In this document: in pieces, positions 23,720-37,835 of the stretch | How positions within the stretch are numbered: position 1 is the first letter of the stretch | Layout of the letters: each line of letters starts with the position of its first letter | Source: Karstenula rhodostoma CBS 690.94 | Taxonomy: Eukaryota > Ascomycota > Dothideomycetes > Pleosporales > Didymosphaeriaceae | Length of the DNA stretch: 64,000 bases | Direction of reading: 5' to 3' | Assembly: GCA_010093485.1 (NCBI GenBank) | Contig: MU001507.1 | Span: 1,314,844 to 1,378,843, forward strand | Notes under the pieces: generated by a model | What the model saw: the letters and a program-made list of their open reading frames with translations, nothing else | Told to the model about the DNA's origin: nothing | The model's database searches: none | Position numbers and translations under genes: made by a program

Positions 23720-25836
23720 ATAAAGTTCTATAGCCCTATTATTTCTACTTATTTTTTAAGTCTTTAGAATACTTTTACTAACTTAACTTATTACTTAGTA
23801 GTATTTTAATTTTTTAATATTATTTATATCTTAATCTATAGTTCTCCTAGATATCTATAATTATTATAGAGAGGGTAATTAGTATAGCTTTATCTTATAG
23901 TATACCTTTTTATTAATTTTAAATAAGCTTAGGAATCCTTAGAATAATTCTAGATTATATATCTCTAGTATTTTTTTATTCTTATTACTTTTATAATTTC
24001 CCTTTTATTAACCTTATTTTAATATTTTAAGTATTTAGTAATTATATATTTAAAAAAGTATATTTTTTTATAATCCTTATTATTTTAGTTATATATAGTA
24101 GCTTTTTTCTTACTTAAGTATCTTAGATATTATTCTAGATAGTTATAGTAGTACTATCTAATTTTATATATATATTATATTTTATTTTTAGTTAAATAGA
24201 TAGTTTTTTTATACTTATAGTATACTTTTATATTTTCTAAGTTCTTTTTTATTAGCTAGTAATCTATAGTATACTTTTATCTCTAATACTTAGAGTAGCT
24301 TTTTATATAATATTATTACTATTCTAATATATTATAGTTATATAATTATTACTCTAATTAGTAAATATAGTATTATACTTCTAGATAGTTTTCCTTTAGA
24401 AACTTTTTATAGTCTAGTTATTTAGGGGCTTTAGTTATACTAGTTTTTTCTTTCTTATAATATCTATAGCTATTATAGTTATAGTACTACTATTTAACCT
24501 TTAAATAATTATTATTAATCTAGATTTACTATATAGGTACTAGAATATTTCCTTATTATTCTTTTATTTAATTATATATTCTATTAGTATTTATACCTAT
24601 AATTCTAATCTTATAGTTATAGACTAGTATAAAGTATTTATTACTTCTATATATCTAGTATAGATTTTATAGAATTTAGTTTATAATATTCTTTTTATTA
24701 GTAGTTTTCTAGACTTTTTCTAGTAATTTTAAGAAATTAGAGTTATTTTTTATATTATTCTCTTATAGTAGTATAGGAATTCTAGACTATAGTATTATTA
24801 TAGCTACTTTTATTACTTAGACTTATTTATTTTAAAACTTTCTAAAAGGATATTTAGCCTTAAAGTATTCCTTCTCTTTATAGTTTAAATAAGCCCTATT
24901 TTTAAAGTATTATTATTAGATATTATTCTACTTTTTTTATTATAAAATTTTTTTTTTTTTTTATAGACTTTATTTTTTATAATTATATCTCTATTATAAT
25001 CCCTTTACTTATAATATAGCTTTTATATATTAGTCTTTAAACTAAATACTAGTTTAATAGATTTTTTCTTTTCTAGTTATTATTTATATAATTAATAGTT
25101 AATTTATATTACTAGTTTAATTAGGGCTTCTAAACTATTAGATTTCTTATAATAAAATAGTTTATTTTTAACTAGTTTCTTTAAGCTATTATAGTAGACT
25201 ATCTATAATAGAGTATTATTTTAATTAATTTTAGTCTAGAGCTATTAGAATATAGTAGAGTATTTACTAGCTAATTCTATTTACTTAATATATTAGATAA
25301 GTTATTTAGCCTATTATTCTTTATTTACCTTACTAAATATAATTTTAATTTATTTCTTAAATTTTTTTTAGAATATAAAAATCTTTATAGTTTCCTTATT
25401 CTATCTTTCTAGTTCTATTTTATATACTAGAAAGTCTTTAATAATTAGGTATATCTATTCTATTATCTATCCTATTATATATATTATAATAACTAAGATT
25501 TTTACTTAGTTATTTCTAAATATATTATAATTATACCTATAATATAACTCTATATTTATTAAAAATATTTTAAAATTAGTCTTTATTTCTCTATTATAGA
25601 GTTCTAGAATTTTAAAGTTAACTTTTAGTAGGTATATTACTATAATTATAGGAGCTTAAACCTATTCTATAATTATAGCTAGTTATACTTTAAATTATTT
25701 TACTTTCTTAGTCTATACTATTAAGAGGGTTACTAGATTATTAGCTAGATTTAAGATAGTACTTATTCTAAAGTCCCCTAAGTTAGTAGATATATTTAGT
25801 AATATTATATTAATTTAAACCCTTAGATAGTTAAAG
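23720..25836 (-). pseudogene. Gypsy-A1 Gag remnant
   Basis: Co-linear with about 42108-44226 of A2. A CCHC zinc knuckle is readable on the minus strand at about 24448-24487 as YYNYNSYRYYKK, i.e. CxxCxxxxH with Cys and His codons converted to Tyr. Nucleic-acid packaging is the known role of this motif. The rest of Gag is divergent and gives no named domain. The leader between Gag and the LTR (25800-25836) holds a conserved aacccttagatagttaaag stretch that would include the primer-binding site. Confidence 0.82.
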
Positions 25837-26338
25837 TATTATAAGGGGTTTCTTATATATCTAGCCTAAGTCTATACCTTAAAAATTATTTAAGGAATAA
25901 GATATAATAAAGATAAATATAAAATTAAATAATAATCCTATATTATAATAGAATATAATATAATAATACTAAAAAAAGACTAAATATTTATATAAAAATA
26001 AAATACTTTAATTTAAGTATAAAAGTTAATTATAAAGAATAGAAATTATATAGAGATTCTTCTAAATTATATACTAGTTATTCTAATTCTTACTATTCTA
26101 GAATCCCCTAATCTACTTCTATAGATCCTATCTTTTTAGTAGGAATATCTACTCTATTCCTATTAAAATCTAGTACTCCTAGAATTTTATACTTTTAGTA
26201 GAATTATAGTTATATAACTTATAATATAAACTACTTTATAGGTTTATATATAAATATCTATTAGTTTTATTTCTATTACTAATATTTTATATATAATTTT
26301 TTTCTTCTTTCTAGTCTAGTTTTACTATAATTATAATA
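25837..26338 (-). repeat. Gypsy-A1 5' LTR
   Basis: This 502-bp LTR is bounded by tattataa and ttataata, a perfect 8-bp terminal inverted repeat. It has the same length as both A2 LTRs. TSD gttat follows at 26339-26343. Confidence 0.94.
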
Positions 26339-26797
26339 GTTATCTAGTAGAAGTAAACTATATTAATAAGAATTATTTAAAACTAACTAGTTTTAGAAAT
26401 AACTAGATAGTTTTAGTATAAAAAAAGTCTAGAAAATATTATATTATATTTACTATTTAGTTTAGAAATAGTCTTTTAAAATAGTTTTAAAATTAAATTA
26501 ATATAATTTACTTTAAGTAGATAGTTTACTAGTATAATAAAAAAGTTTTATAATTTAGTCTTTTTATTTTACTAGTTTAGCTTAGTTATAGTAATTAATA
26601 GTATTATTTTATAGTTTTTATTATTAGTATTATTATTAGTAATATTCTATTATTAGGGAAAAAAGTATATTATATAAGCTAACTTAACTTTTATTTTTTA
26701 TATAATTAGTTTTTTCTATTTCTATAATAATATATTAGTTATAATATTTATAGATTTAGGGTAAAATATAATTATATAGTTATACTAGAATAATACT
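26339..26797 (-). pseudogene. Gypsy-B4 fragment, left visible piece (integrase/RNase H linker)
   Basis: Matches B1 at about 16885-17345, between integrase and RNase H. Its left is cut by Gypsy-A1 (TSD gttat) and its right by insert H (TSD tactagaataatact at 26783-26797). It resumes at 44857. B4 is therefore the oldest layer in the left three quarters of the window: its 3' LTR and integrase C-terminus lie left of base 1. Confidence 0.9.
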
Positions 26798-29296
26798 CCC
26801 CCTTTAAAGTAAAAAGGGTTACTTAAACTATTCTATTATATATTTTTAATAATTTATATTATTTTATATTATTTCTATATATACTATATTTATATCTAAA
26901 CTTTCTCTAACTACTAAATAATAATAATACTAGTCTTAATTAGAATTATAGATTTAGTTAGTTATATTTTTCTATTTAATTCTATTAATATCTATAAGCT
27001 ATAATATACTATTATACTAATAACGATAATAATATTTATATAGTTATTAATATTAATATATATATATATCTAGCCTATATATTTTATAATTTAAGAAAGA
27101 GAAATACTATATACCCCTTAGGCTCTATTATTTATATAAAAAAAGAATTAGTTATTTAGTTACTAGTATCTACTATAATATAATAATTTTAATTAATAAT
27201 AATTAATACTTTTTATATTACTAGTTTATATATAAAATTATAGATATCTAATACTATTTTTATTTATATATAATCTATTATAAATATCTTAGTTAATTTT
27301 TTATATTTATTATTCTTTACTATATAATAAGCTATTATATATAGTATCTTTATAAAGAAATCCTTACTTACCTTTTTTTTATTCCTAGTATAGTAGAAGA
27401 TTTATAAGATAGTATAATAGTAATAAATCCCTAATACTATAATTTTATTAGTATTCTATATATTATATATAATTACTATAAAAATAGATAAATTAATAAA
27501 GTAAGGGGAATAAAAAGATATATTATACTTTACTAATATATAAATAAAGGGGGACTAAAAAAGTAACTAAGACTTATTTAGTATTTATATATAAATTAAC
27601 TAAAAAGAATATAGTACTAAACTAGTTAAAATAGGCTTAATATATATCTACTAATATATAATAAATCTAATAATAGAGAGTTAATAAAATATTAAAAAAA
27701 ATAGTTTTTATTAAAACTAGAAAAGAAATATATATAAATAGATACTACTATTTATATTTTATTTTATTTTATATTCTATTAGTTATTAATAGTATATATA
27801 TAAGAAAAAAAAAGAATATAAATAAAATATCTATTTCTAGTATACCATAAATTCTATTTAATAATATAATATAATATTTATAATTTTAAACTTACTAATA
27901 TATTATCTATACCTTAGAATTAATCTAATTAATAAGCCTATATAGGTAGTAATATACCTATTTCCTACTATCTATCTAGAAATACTAATAACTAATATTT
28001 ATAATAAAGTAGAGAAGTATAGTAAGAATATTTAAATAATAATAGTAATAATAAATAATAGTTATAATATCTAAAAAATTAATAGCTAGCTAGAATCTAA
28101 ATCTAAAGTATATATAAATATAAAGAAAATACTTAAATTATATAAATTAAATTAACTAGTAATATAATATTTATTATCTTTTAACTATAAATATATACTA
28201 TAGTAATAGAAGATATAGAATATATAAAATTACTATAATAATAAATAAAAAACTAAAAAGAATAAAAAGTTTATAATAGAGGTAATAAATAATAAAATAA
28301 ATATTTACTAGATATAGAAAATTCTATATAGTATAGTAGTATAGGTATAGATAATAGTAATAATAATAATAAAAAAGTTTTAAGTTCTATTCTAAGTTTT
28401 AAGTATAGAGTCTATAGGGTAATATATAAAGAATAAAAAATAAAAAATAAAAAATAGAAATAAAAATAATAGCTATATATAGTTAGTATTTAATAATAGT
28501 AATAGGGGTATATAGTATTTAATTATAAAATACTAAATATAGAAGCTTAGTATTATATTAATAATAAAATAAAATAATAAGGATTATAATATAGTTAACT
28601 AGTATTTAACTATAATTAGTAGCTTTTAATAGATTTTAATAACTAGTTCTAGGGAAAAATAGTAATTAAATAAACTTAATTTAATAAAATAAGAATTCTA
28701 AATAAATAAATAAAAAAATAACTAACTAATACTAGTCTTAGTATTTTATTTCTATTTACTATAGCTTTTAATTATCTAGTTTTCTATTTATATAAGAATC
28801 TTTTTATAAATATTATTATTATTTATAAAATATATAGTAACTATATTATATAATAGACTATACTACTAGAATATATTATTAACTTTAATTAAAAAGGAAA
28901 GTTTTATAAAATTAATTTTCTAAAATATAGTAATAATAATATAATAGATAAATAGAAAAAGATTAGATTTATAATATTATAATTAAATACTTACTAACTT
29001 ATAAAGAACTATAGTAGTTTAATAATTTAGAAAAAAAAAATAAAAGAGAGAATAATATTTAAAACTAATTATTTTTTTATAACTAGAAAACTTTTTATAT
29101 TAAGTAAATATTATAAATAACTATATTTAATTTTAGTTTAAGTAGTTAACTATCTTATATTAAATTATAAGTTTTAAATAACTATCTAATAAGTATTTAA
29201 TTTAGAGTAAATATTATATAATTATTTTATATAACTATAATTTTATTTTATATTATAAATAATATATTTATTCTATCTATATAACTAGATAATAGT
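26798..29296. other. Unidentified sequence, body of insert H
   Basis: About 2.5 kb without a recognisable domain on either strand. It holds the dispersed repeat C1 at 27457-27750, an A-rich run of aaaaat-type units near 28432-28465, and Lys/Asn-rich readings around 28230-28480. No LTR, TIR or catalytic motif was seen. A rare CpA (taccataa) survives near 27843. It ends at the A2 TSD atagt (29292-29296). Confidence 0.5.
27457..27750 (+). repeat. Dispersed repeat C, copy C1
   Basis: About 0.29 kb matching the reverse complement of 59179-59479 and, over its first 98 bp, 38632-38729. It starts near tatatattatat and ends near gatactacta. C1 is more RIPped than the other two: where they keep ggcacgttat, it reads agatatatta. 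Whether it is an LTR, MITE or SINE cannot be told; the ends are approximate. Confidence 0.7.
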
Positions 29297-29798
29297 TATT
29301 ATAAAGGGTTTTCTATATATCTAGTCTAGATCTATACCTTAAGGATTATTTAAGAAATAAAATATAATAAAGATAAATATAAGGTTAAATAATAATTCTA
29401 TATTATAATAGAATATAATATAATAATACTAAAAGAAAACTAAATATTTATATAGAGATAAAGTATTTTAATTTAGATATAAAAATTAACTATAAAGAAT
29501 AAAAACTATATAAAAATTCTCCTAAATTATATACTAGTTATTTTAATTCTTACTATTCTAAAATCTCCTAGTTTATTTCTATAAATTCTACCTTTTTAGT
29601 AGAAATATTTACTTTACTTTTATTAAGACTTAGTACTCTTAGAATTTTATACTTTTAGTAGGATTATAGTTATATAACTTATAATATAAACTATTCTATA
29701 GACTTATATATAAGTACTTATTAGTCTTATATTTATTATTAATATTTTATATATAATTTTTTCCTTTCTTTTAGTCTAGTTCTATTATAATTATAATA
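29297..29798 (-). repeat. Gypsy-A2 3' LTR
   Basis: 502 bp, tattataa...ttataata. Next to it the plus strand reads atccccctcttta (29801-29813), the complement of a polypurine tract, fixing this as the 3' LTR. Confidence 0.95.
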
Positions 29799-30215
29799 TT
29801 ATCCCCCTCTTTAGAATTATTATTCTAATATTTTATTATTACTTTATAACCTACTATTATAGTATTATTTAGGGGTATAAAAATTTATTTTTTTATATCT
29901 CTAATTATAGTATTATATTCTTCTCTAGATTTTCTAAGCCTCCCTAACTATATCTAAGGTACTAAAATAATTATTAACTAATTATTACTATATCTATACT
30001 AATAAGATTTATTATTATAGTTTAGTAATACTAATAAAGTATACTTATTATATAGAGAAGAAGATTCTAAAGTATTTTATAAATACTTTAACTAAAGAGT
30101 ATACTATATATATTACTATTTATATAGAATATAGTTTTTAAATTTCTAAAAAAAAGTAGAAATATATTTAGTTTAAAAAGTATAAGAAGTATTTTATTCT
30201 TTTCTATACTAAAGT
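29799..30215 (-). pseudogene. Gypsy-A2 polyprotein C-terminal extension, distal part
   Basis: On the minus strand a frame with only RIP-type stops runs from about 30200 to a TAA inside the polypurine tract near 29803, ending in a Lys/Arg/Gln-rich stretch that includes RYKKINFYTPK. This suggests the polyprotein extended right up to the tract. No chromodomain or other named domain was recognised. The right end aaagt (30211-30215) is the target duplicated by B2, and the frame continues at 38264. Confidence 0.6.
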
Positions 30216-30461
30216 TATAAAACTAGAATATAGCTAAATAGAGTAAATATTCTTAGAATTAGATAGATAGAAGAAACTATATAAATTAAAACTAAACTTA
30301 AAATACTAAAATAGAAAGGGTTCTAGGGAGAAATTCTTTATATACTAGATATTTAAGATCTACTAACTAATCTATATATAAGTTACTAGATAAGATCTAA
30401 ACTTAAAAGTAAATAAATATTTTATAAGGGGATTTAACCTTAGATTAAATTAACCCTTATA
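30216..30461 (-). repeat. Gypsy-B2 3' LTR
   Basis: 246 bp, starting tataaaac (tataaggc in B1) and ending cccttata. It is followed by the complement of the polypurine tract, ctacccccctttaag (30462-30476). Confidence 0.95.
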
Positions 30462-30489
30462 CTACCCCCCTTTAAGTATAATCTAGAGT

Positions 30490-33400
30490 CTTAATAGTCC
30501 CTAAAAACTATAAGAATACCTATATTTATAAAAAAAAAGAAAAAAATAAATTAGTCTAGGGAGAAAAAAATAAAAATAAAGAAAATATTCTTTATATTCT
30601 TAAAAAATTTCCTATTAAACTTATATAGTTATAAACTAGATTAGAGTATTCTACTCTAGTATAATTATATAAGGCTCTATAATTTCCTATATAAAAATAT
30701 CTTTATTTAGAATTTTTCTAAATAGTTAGCTATATACTATTATATATATATTATATAGGATTCTCTAATCCTATAAGGAGAGATTAAAATCTAGTTTAAA
30801 ACCTTAGATTCCTTACTTATAATTAAAAGCTTAAAGTACTTAATATATAAAGCTTAATCCTTTATAATACTAAAAAATATAAAATAAATATATCTTATAA
30901 ATACTAAATAGGCTATTTAGATTAAGTTACTATACTAACTAGCCTATTTTTAGGTAATCCTTTATTAACTACCTACCTTAATAGGTATATTATCTTTAGA
31001 ATTATTATCTAAGAATACTTTATTAAAAATAGCTTTCTTCTAAGTATTTAGGTACTTAAGGGGCCTAGTTATTTAAGAATTAGTATTATAAAAGTTACCT
31101 ACTAGCTTTAGAGTATTTTTAAAATTAGATACTAAATACTATATATTATCTAGGTTATAGCCTTACTATATTACTTAGTACTAGAGTTTTCTCTAGCTTA
31201 GTTAGCTATTATAAATAAGTAATACCTCCTACTTAAAAATACTATTAACTTTAGTTAGTAGTTCCTATAGTTAGTATTATCTAAAAAGTAAGTTATTAGG
31301 TATTTTCTAAAGATAGTCTATATAAAATACTAAATAAACTTTTATATATAATAGTAATTTAAGCTTATAAAATAATCCTTTTATTCCTATAATATAGTAT
31401 AAACTATATATTTACTTATTAAACTTAATAAAGGGACACGATATTAAAAAGCCTTTTAGAGTAATATAGATAAAGTTACTAATAATAAAATTAAATAGTT
31501 AGTAATATTTATTAGCTTATTTTACTATTAAGTCTTATATTATAATAAGGTTCTAATAGGCCTAGTTATAGACCTAAATAATAGCTTTAAAGTAAATAGT
31601 AATAAACTTATAGGTTTACTTAAAGCTAATATTATTAGGGGAGTCCTTAGATAATCTAACTCTATTTTTCTAGTTCTAAAAAACTTTAGTTTTATAGCTA
31701 AACTTAATTTTATATAGAGAAAAACTAGTAAATTTATTAAATAAAGAGGCTTATACCTAGTCTATTAAAAGGAGTAGATCTAACTAATTATTCTAAAATT
31801 TATTAATAAATAAATAGAAATACTAGTTAATATACTTATTATATATCTTAGTTTAACTATCTATTTAGATATAATCTATAAATATAAATTTCTACTATAT
31901 ACCTATAAGGTAATATAGTTTACTAGTAAAATTAGAAGTAAACTATAGCCCTTAATTTAATATAATAGATTTAGGGATACTAAAAATCCTCTAGATATAC
32001 TAGTAATAAAGGGAGGTAGCTTATTCTATAGTAATTATTTTATAATATAGTAGTAAAAAGGTATATTTACTTAAATAATATATATAAACTATAATATTAT
32101 TAAAATCCTTTTAGTCTAGTAGAAAGCTTTTAAAGTCTATAAAGATATTTTACTATATAGCCTCTAGAATAGGTAGTAACTAGAGTAGATCTAGCTTTTT
32201 ATTATAAGGGGGCTTAGTCTAGTAGTAAATCTTATAATTTTATATAAATTATTTAATATATATATATATATAGCTCTAATAATATAATTTCTAAATAAGT
32301 TTATAAGTCTTTTTAGTACTAGAGTATATAGTTATCTAGTAGGAGTAAACTATATTAATAAGGATTATTTAAAACTAACTAGTTTTAGAGATAACTAAAT
32401 AGTCTTAATATAAAAGAAATCTAGAAAGTATTTTATTATACTTACTATTTAGTTTAAAGGTAGCCTTTTAAAGTAGTTCTAAGGTTAGATTAATATAATT
32501 TATTTTAAATAAGTAGTCTACTAGTATAATAGGAGAGTTTTATAATTTAGCCTCCCTACTCTACTAATTTAGTTTAGTAGTAGTAACTAATACTATTATT
32601 TTATAGTCCTTATTATTAGTATTATTATTAGTAATATTCTATTATTAGGGGAAAAAGTATATTATATAGGCTAACTTAGTTTTTACCTTTTATATAACTA
32701 GTTCTTTCTATTTCTATAATAGTATATTAACTATAATATTTATAGATTTAAGGCGAAATATAATTATATAGTTATACTAAAATAATACTTCTAATTAATA
32801 AGTCTAGTAGGGTATAAGTTCTCGCTTTATAGAGAAGTATTTAAGTATATAATAGTCTATAATAATAGTAAATAGCTCTTCTAATTATATACTAATAAGT
32901 TAGGTATACTATATATATAACCTATCTATAATAGTAAGTATTTCCTTATTATAAATATTATAATTTATCTCTACTAGTTTTATTTTATATAAGTAAAAAC
33001 TAAAAGATTTTTAAATTCTATTATTTTATATCTATAAGATAACTTCTATAATAATACTATTACTAGTATTAGTCTCTATCTATATCTTATAGTAGGGGGA
33101 GTATTATATAATAAAATTATCTAAATAGAGAAGGTCCTTTATAATTTAAAAAGTAGTATATTTTTTATTTTTAAATTTATACTAGGCGCCTTTTTTAGTT
33201 AGTTTAGTAAGGGGTTAAATAACGCGTTTATAGTTTTTAAGATAGATTTAATAGTAGTTATAGAATTCTAAAAAGGATTAGAGGGTATAAAGGCTAATAG
33301 GCTTTTTTTAGTTTTATACTATAGTTTCCTTTTTAGGATCCTTATAGATCCTATTAGTAGTAATAATAAAACCTAGAAATTTAACTTTTTAAATAGTAAA

Positions 33401-36400
33401 TTTACTTTTTTTAATATTATAATAGAGGTAGTACTCTTTTAGCTATTTAATAACTTTAGATATATAAGCCTTATACTCTAGGGGGTCCTTAGAGTAAATA
33501 AGAATATTATTAATATAAACTATATAAATTAAATTAATTATATTAGCTAGAATTATATTAATAAAATATTAGAATAATACTAGTCTATTAGTTATACTAA
33601 AAGGAAAAATATTATACTTAAAATTATTATATTAAGTTTAAAATATAGAGAGATTAAAGGTATATTTAGTAAATTATATATAATAAAAGGCTTATTATAG
33701 GTCTAGTTTAATAAATACACGTACCTTAGATAGGTATATAAGAGTTTCCTCTAGTAATAGTATAGAAATAATATCCTTCTTAGTAATACTATTAAGCCTT
33801 CTATAATTAATATAAAAATATTACTCCCCTCTAGACTTCTTTATATATAAAATAGGGGAGGTAAAGCTAGTATTACTAAAGGAGATAAACCCTTTCTTTA
33901 CTATATCCTAAATATATAGGTATAGTAATTCTAGCTTATTAAGAGATATAGAATATAGTAGGGAGGTCTTTAAAATATTAATATCTTTAGTAAGAATAAT
34001 ATTATAGTTAATACTTTTCTATTATAAGGGTAAGGTATTTACCTCTTATTTACTAAAATAAAAAATATCTATTCCTACCTATCTATAGTAGGGAAGCTTA
34101 GCTTTAAATTCTACTAGTAGCTATTTTTAAGACTTTTCTAGAGAGTTAACTATAACTTTCTTCTTATAATACTTAGCTTTTATAAGTTTAAGTAATTTAT
34201 ATTAACTAATAGAGCTAATCTCTATATTTTATATACTAACTATAAATACTATAATAAAGATAGTTAAAATATTAATACTAATTTTAAAAAGCTATTCTCT
34301 TATTAGTATTTAATACTTAAGGGGTTCTTTTAGGGGTAGTAATTTTAGATTAGATAATACTTTATTTATCTTATATAAATCTTCCTTATATTAAAACTAC
34401 TCTATAGAGTAGAAAATAGTAATAACTTAGTTCTTTAAATAGTTTTTTAATTTAATCCTTAGCTTTTATAAGAGTTTTTTAGTAGTTTATTTACTAGGAT
34501 CTCTAGTAGGATTAGGCTTAGTAGAGGTAGTTAATTCCCTTAATAATAATTTATTATTATATAGTAACTTATTACTATATCTATATACTAGGGTATTATT
34601 TTTAATACTAGATTTAGCTAATTACTAACTTTTATTTCTAGACTCTAGTAGTTTAGCTTTATTATTATCCTTATTTAAAGATATATAATATACTATAATA
34701 AAGTCCTTATCTAGAATAGACTCTATTAAAAGTAGTTAATAATTACTATAGTTTTAGGGGGTAGTCTATACTAGAGAGATAGATAATATTATAGACTCTA
34801 TAGAAATTTTAAACTCCTTTATAGGGGAGTATTCCCTATAGAGTAATTATATTTATTAAAGTTAAATATTCTCTTTCTTAAAGTTAGTATCCTATTAGTT
34901 AGTATTAAACTAGTATTCTTTATTAACTAGTAGAAGTAGGTAGCGTAGTATTATAAGTAGAGTAATAACCTATAATAATATATTATTTAATTATATTAAG
35001 TACTAGTTATAATAATTAATTAGTATCTTAGTATCCTTAAAAAATTTTTATTTTATAATAAGGTTATAGTTTTCTATTTTATATAGGATAAACTATATAG
35101 TTATAGGGTATTTATTAATATTAAATATTACTTAAAAGTAGTAATTAACTAAGGTAGTTTTCTTACTAGTAAAATTCTTAAGAGGGATTAGATATTTAAG
35201 CTATATTAACTTAATACTAAGTTAGTATCTTAGTACTTTCTCTAGCTATAAGGTAATAAGATTATATATAAATATACTAAAATTAATAAGATTATATATA
35301 TAAATCTTATATCTATTATTTTAAAATATTATAGGAAATATAAAAGGTATTCCCCTAAATAAGTTAGGGATTTAAATACTTTTAAGGTTAGTATAATACT
35401 TTTTAGGGTAGAATACTAGCTTTTATAAATTAATTAGTTCTATACCTACTATTCCTATTAGGGGTACTAGTCTAGAGTTAACTAATACCTCTAGTTTTCT
35501 AATTTAAAGTGTAACTTAGAGTCTTTATTAAAGGTATATTTATTACTAAATTTTAGAAAAAAGTAAGCCTTATTTTCTTTTTAAACCTTTATAATAGTAG
35601 TAATAGTATATCTATTATAGGATTTAATAGGGTAATTATAATAGATATAGTCCTTAAAAAGGTAGTTATAATATATTTAATTTTTATAATACTACTTTCT
35701 AGAGTATCTATATCTAGAATTAGTAGATTAGCGCTTTAGAGCTAATTCTACTATAGTATCTTTAGATAGTCCTATAATATAATAAGGGGCTAAAGTAACT
35801 ATTTATAATAAAAACTCCTTATAATAATATAGGGTAAAGGGAGTAAGTTAGTTATAGTTAACCTAATAGTTATACTTAAAGACTTTATATAGCTTATAAA
35901 TAATAGTATAAAATTTATTATAATTTATAGTAGAGTTAATAGTATTCTAGATAAGCTAGTTAGTAAACTTTATATAGAGCTTTTTATAGAGTATTTCTTT
36001 AGAATTATTAGGATAAAACCTAGTCTAGTTTATAAATATATTATATTATATAATAAATAAGTTTATATCTCCTCTAAATAGAAGTATTATCTTTTAGAGG
36101 TTAGTATAGATATTAATATTCTAGTTTAGTAGTATAAATATAGCTTAGAGGTAGTTATATAGACCTATAAGAGATATAGTTAATTACTATTATTTCTAGA
36201 TATTAAAAATTTTAAAAATATAGTTTTCTAGTTATATATTAATATAATTAGTAATAGCTATAGTATATTCTTTAAAAGTATCTTACTAAAAATAGTCTAT
36301 ATTAAATTTAATCTTAATCTCTAGTAAATAGAACTATAGTTTAAACTAAGTTTTATTATTATTAAACTTATTAGGGTCTAGAACCTTAAGGGATAGATAT

Positions 36401-37790
36401 TTACTCTAGTAAGCTTAGTACTTTATATAGTAAAGGTTTAGTATTTTATAGGAAAGTTTATTAGGGGTATTTATTTTTAGAATATATTAACCTATAGTAG
36501 AATAGCCTATACCTTACTAACTATTTATTTTTAAAATAACTAGTTTAGTATTATATTTAATAGTAGGCACTAGCTTAATAGGGGAAGTACTAAACTAGTA
36601 GAGTAACTTAAAATTATTATTACTATTTAAATTACTAATTATTACCTATATTAGTTAATTCTTAGCCTTAATAGTTTTTTTTAGTTCTATAATTTTAGTT
36701 TATAGATAACTATTTTCCTTTTAAGTTTATATCTAGGAGTCTATTATAATATTAATTTTATTATTTAAATTAGTATTTTACTAGACTAGCTTTTATCGCT
36801 AGTCCTATACTTTATATATATAATAAAATAAGACTATAAGCTATAGTTTTATAATAAATAAAACTATATTAGCCTTAATATAGTCTATATATATATTAGA
36901 AGTAGTAGTAAACTCTAGGCCTTAGTAGTTTAAAATCTCTAAGTCCTTTCTATCTAAAATAATTAGGTCTAGAATAATTATATTAATATTAGTAAAGGCT
37001 ATATATAGTTTAAATACTTTTTTTAGCTTTTATAGTCTAGTTATCTATAGACTAGCCTTAAAGTTATCTTTTTCCTTCTTATAATTTCTAGTTCTAGAAT
37101 TCTAATAGAGGTCTAATTCCTTTTTAATTTTACTAATATTAGCTAGATATTCTTTAGTACCTTTAGGTAGCTAGATATCTAGTTCTAGTAAGAAAAATTT
37201 AATTTAGAAAAATAAGTTTTCTAGCTTATAGAGAGGTTATATACTAGAGGTTTTAGCTACTAGTATTTATTTTTATATTAGGATAGATAAGTAATTTTAA
37301 AGTAGTATATATAGTATTTTACTTATAGTTATACTATAATAGGGGTTATTTATCTTTAAAATATTATTAAAGTCTTTTTTACTAAAATTAAAAGCTACTA
37401 TTACTTTAATAATATAGCTTATAAAATAAGTCTTAATATAATTTTAAAAAAAAGGTATTAAGTCTTTATTAATAAACTATTTAGATACTAAAGGTTTTAT
37501 CTTTATATACTTAGTTATAGGTAGTAATATAGTAGGTATAGAGCTATTTAGAGATAAAGTAGATAAAAAGAAAGGGCTATTTAAAATAAAAATATTATAT
37601 AAATTAATATTTACTATAAGGATAAAAAGTAGGTTTAGATAAATAAGGTATAAATAATAAGTAGGTAGTTAGTTATATTTTAAATCTATTTACTAAGGGT
37701 ATATATATTATTTTTAGTATATCTATAATAAGTATATATTTTTATCTAAAAGGGATTTAACCTTTATAGTAGTTAATTCTATTAAAGGTA
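30490..37790 (-). pseudogene. Gypsy-B2 Gag-Pol remnant with chromodomain
   Basis: Same domain series as B1 and B3, read right to left: zinc knuckle near 35633-35675, RT catalytic box near 33492-33530, RNase H around 32.8-33.1 kb, the integrase TDGQTER-like stretch near 31.8-31.9 kb, and a chromodomain near 31064-31239. Some CpA or TpG sites survive where B1 has lost them (gtgtaac near 35509, acacgta near 33717, gacacga near 31435), and the reverse also occurs. This indicates independent RIP histories. No intact frame. Confidence 0.87.
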
Positions 37791-37835
37791 TCTAATATTA
37801 GTAAGTCTTTAAGGAAGTTTAAAAAATCTAGAAGA

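Larger units (their letters stand above)
5439..26338 (-). mobile_element. Gypsy-A1, LTR retrotransposon relic split by nested insertions
   Basis: Minus-strand Gypsy element whose 3' LTR is outside the window and whose 5' LTR is 25837-26338. Own segments are 5439-7415, 14649-14761, 22951-23418 and 23720-25836, co-linear with the sister copy A2 (38.7-44.7 kb). It was interrupted by a Copia-1 LTR/Copia-1a at 5439, Copia-1b at 7416-14643, B1 at 14762-22945 and insert G at 23419-23707. The visible pieces total about 5.2 kb of a roughly 7.4-kb element. It sits inside Gypsy-B4: the gttat at 26339-26343 is the right-hand TSD, and continuous B sequence follows. Confidence 0.92.

Noticed and set aside
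27457..27750. Repeat C as the LTR of a full element within insert H
   Set aside because: No second copy in H, no primer-binding site or polypurine tract beside it, and C3 sits alone in Copia-D with an 8-9 bp duplication.
29295..29299. gttat before the A2 3' LTR as a TSD linking it to A1 (26339-26343)
   Set aside because: Correct placement of the LTR end (tattataa) gives TSD atagt, which matches 44729-44733 exactly; gttat was a frame-of-reading coincidence.
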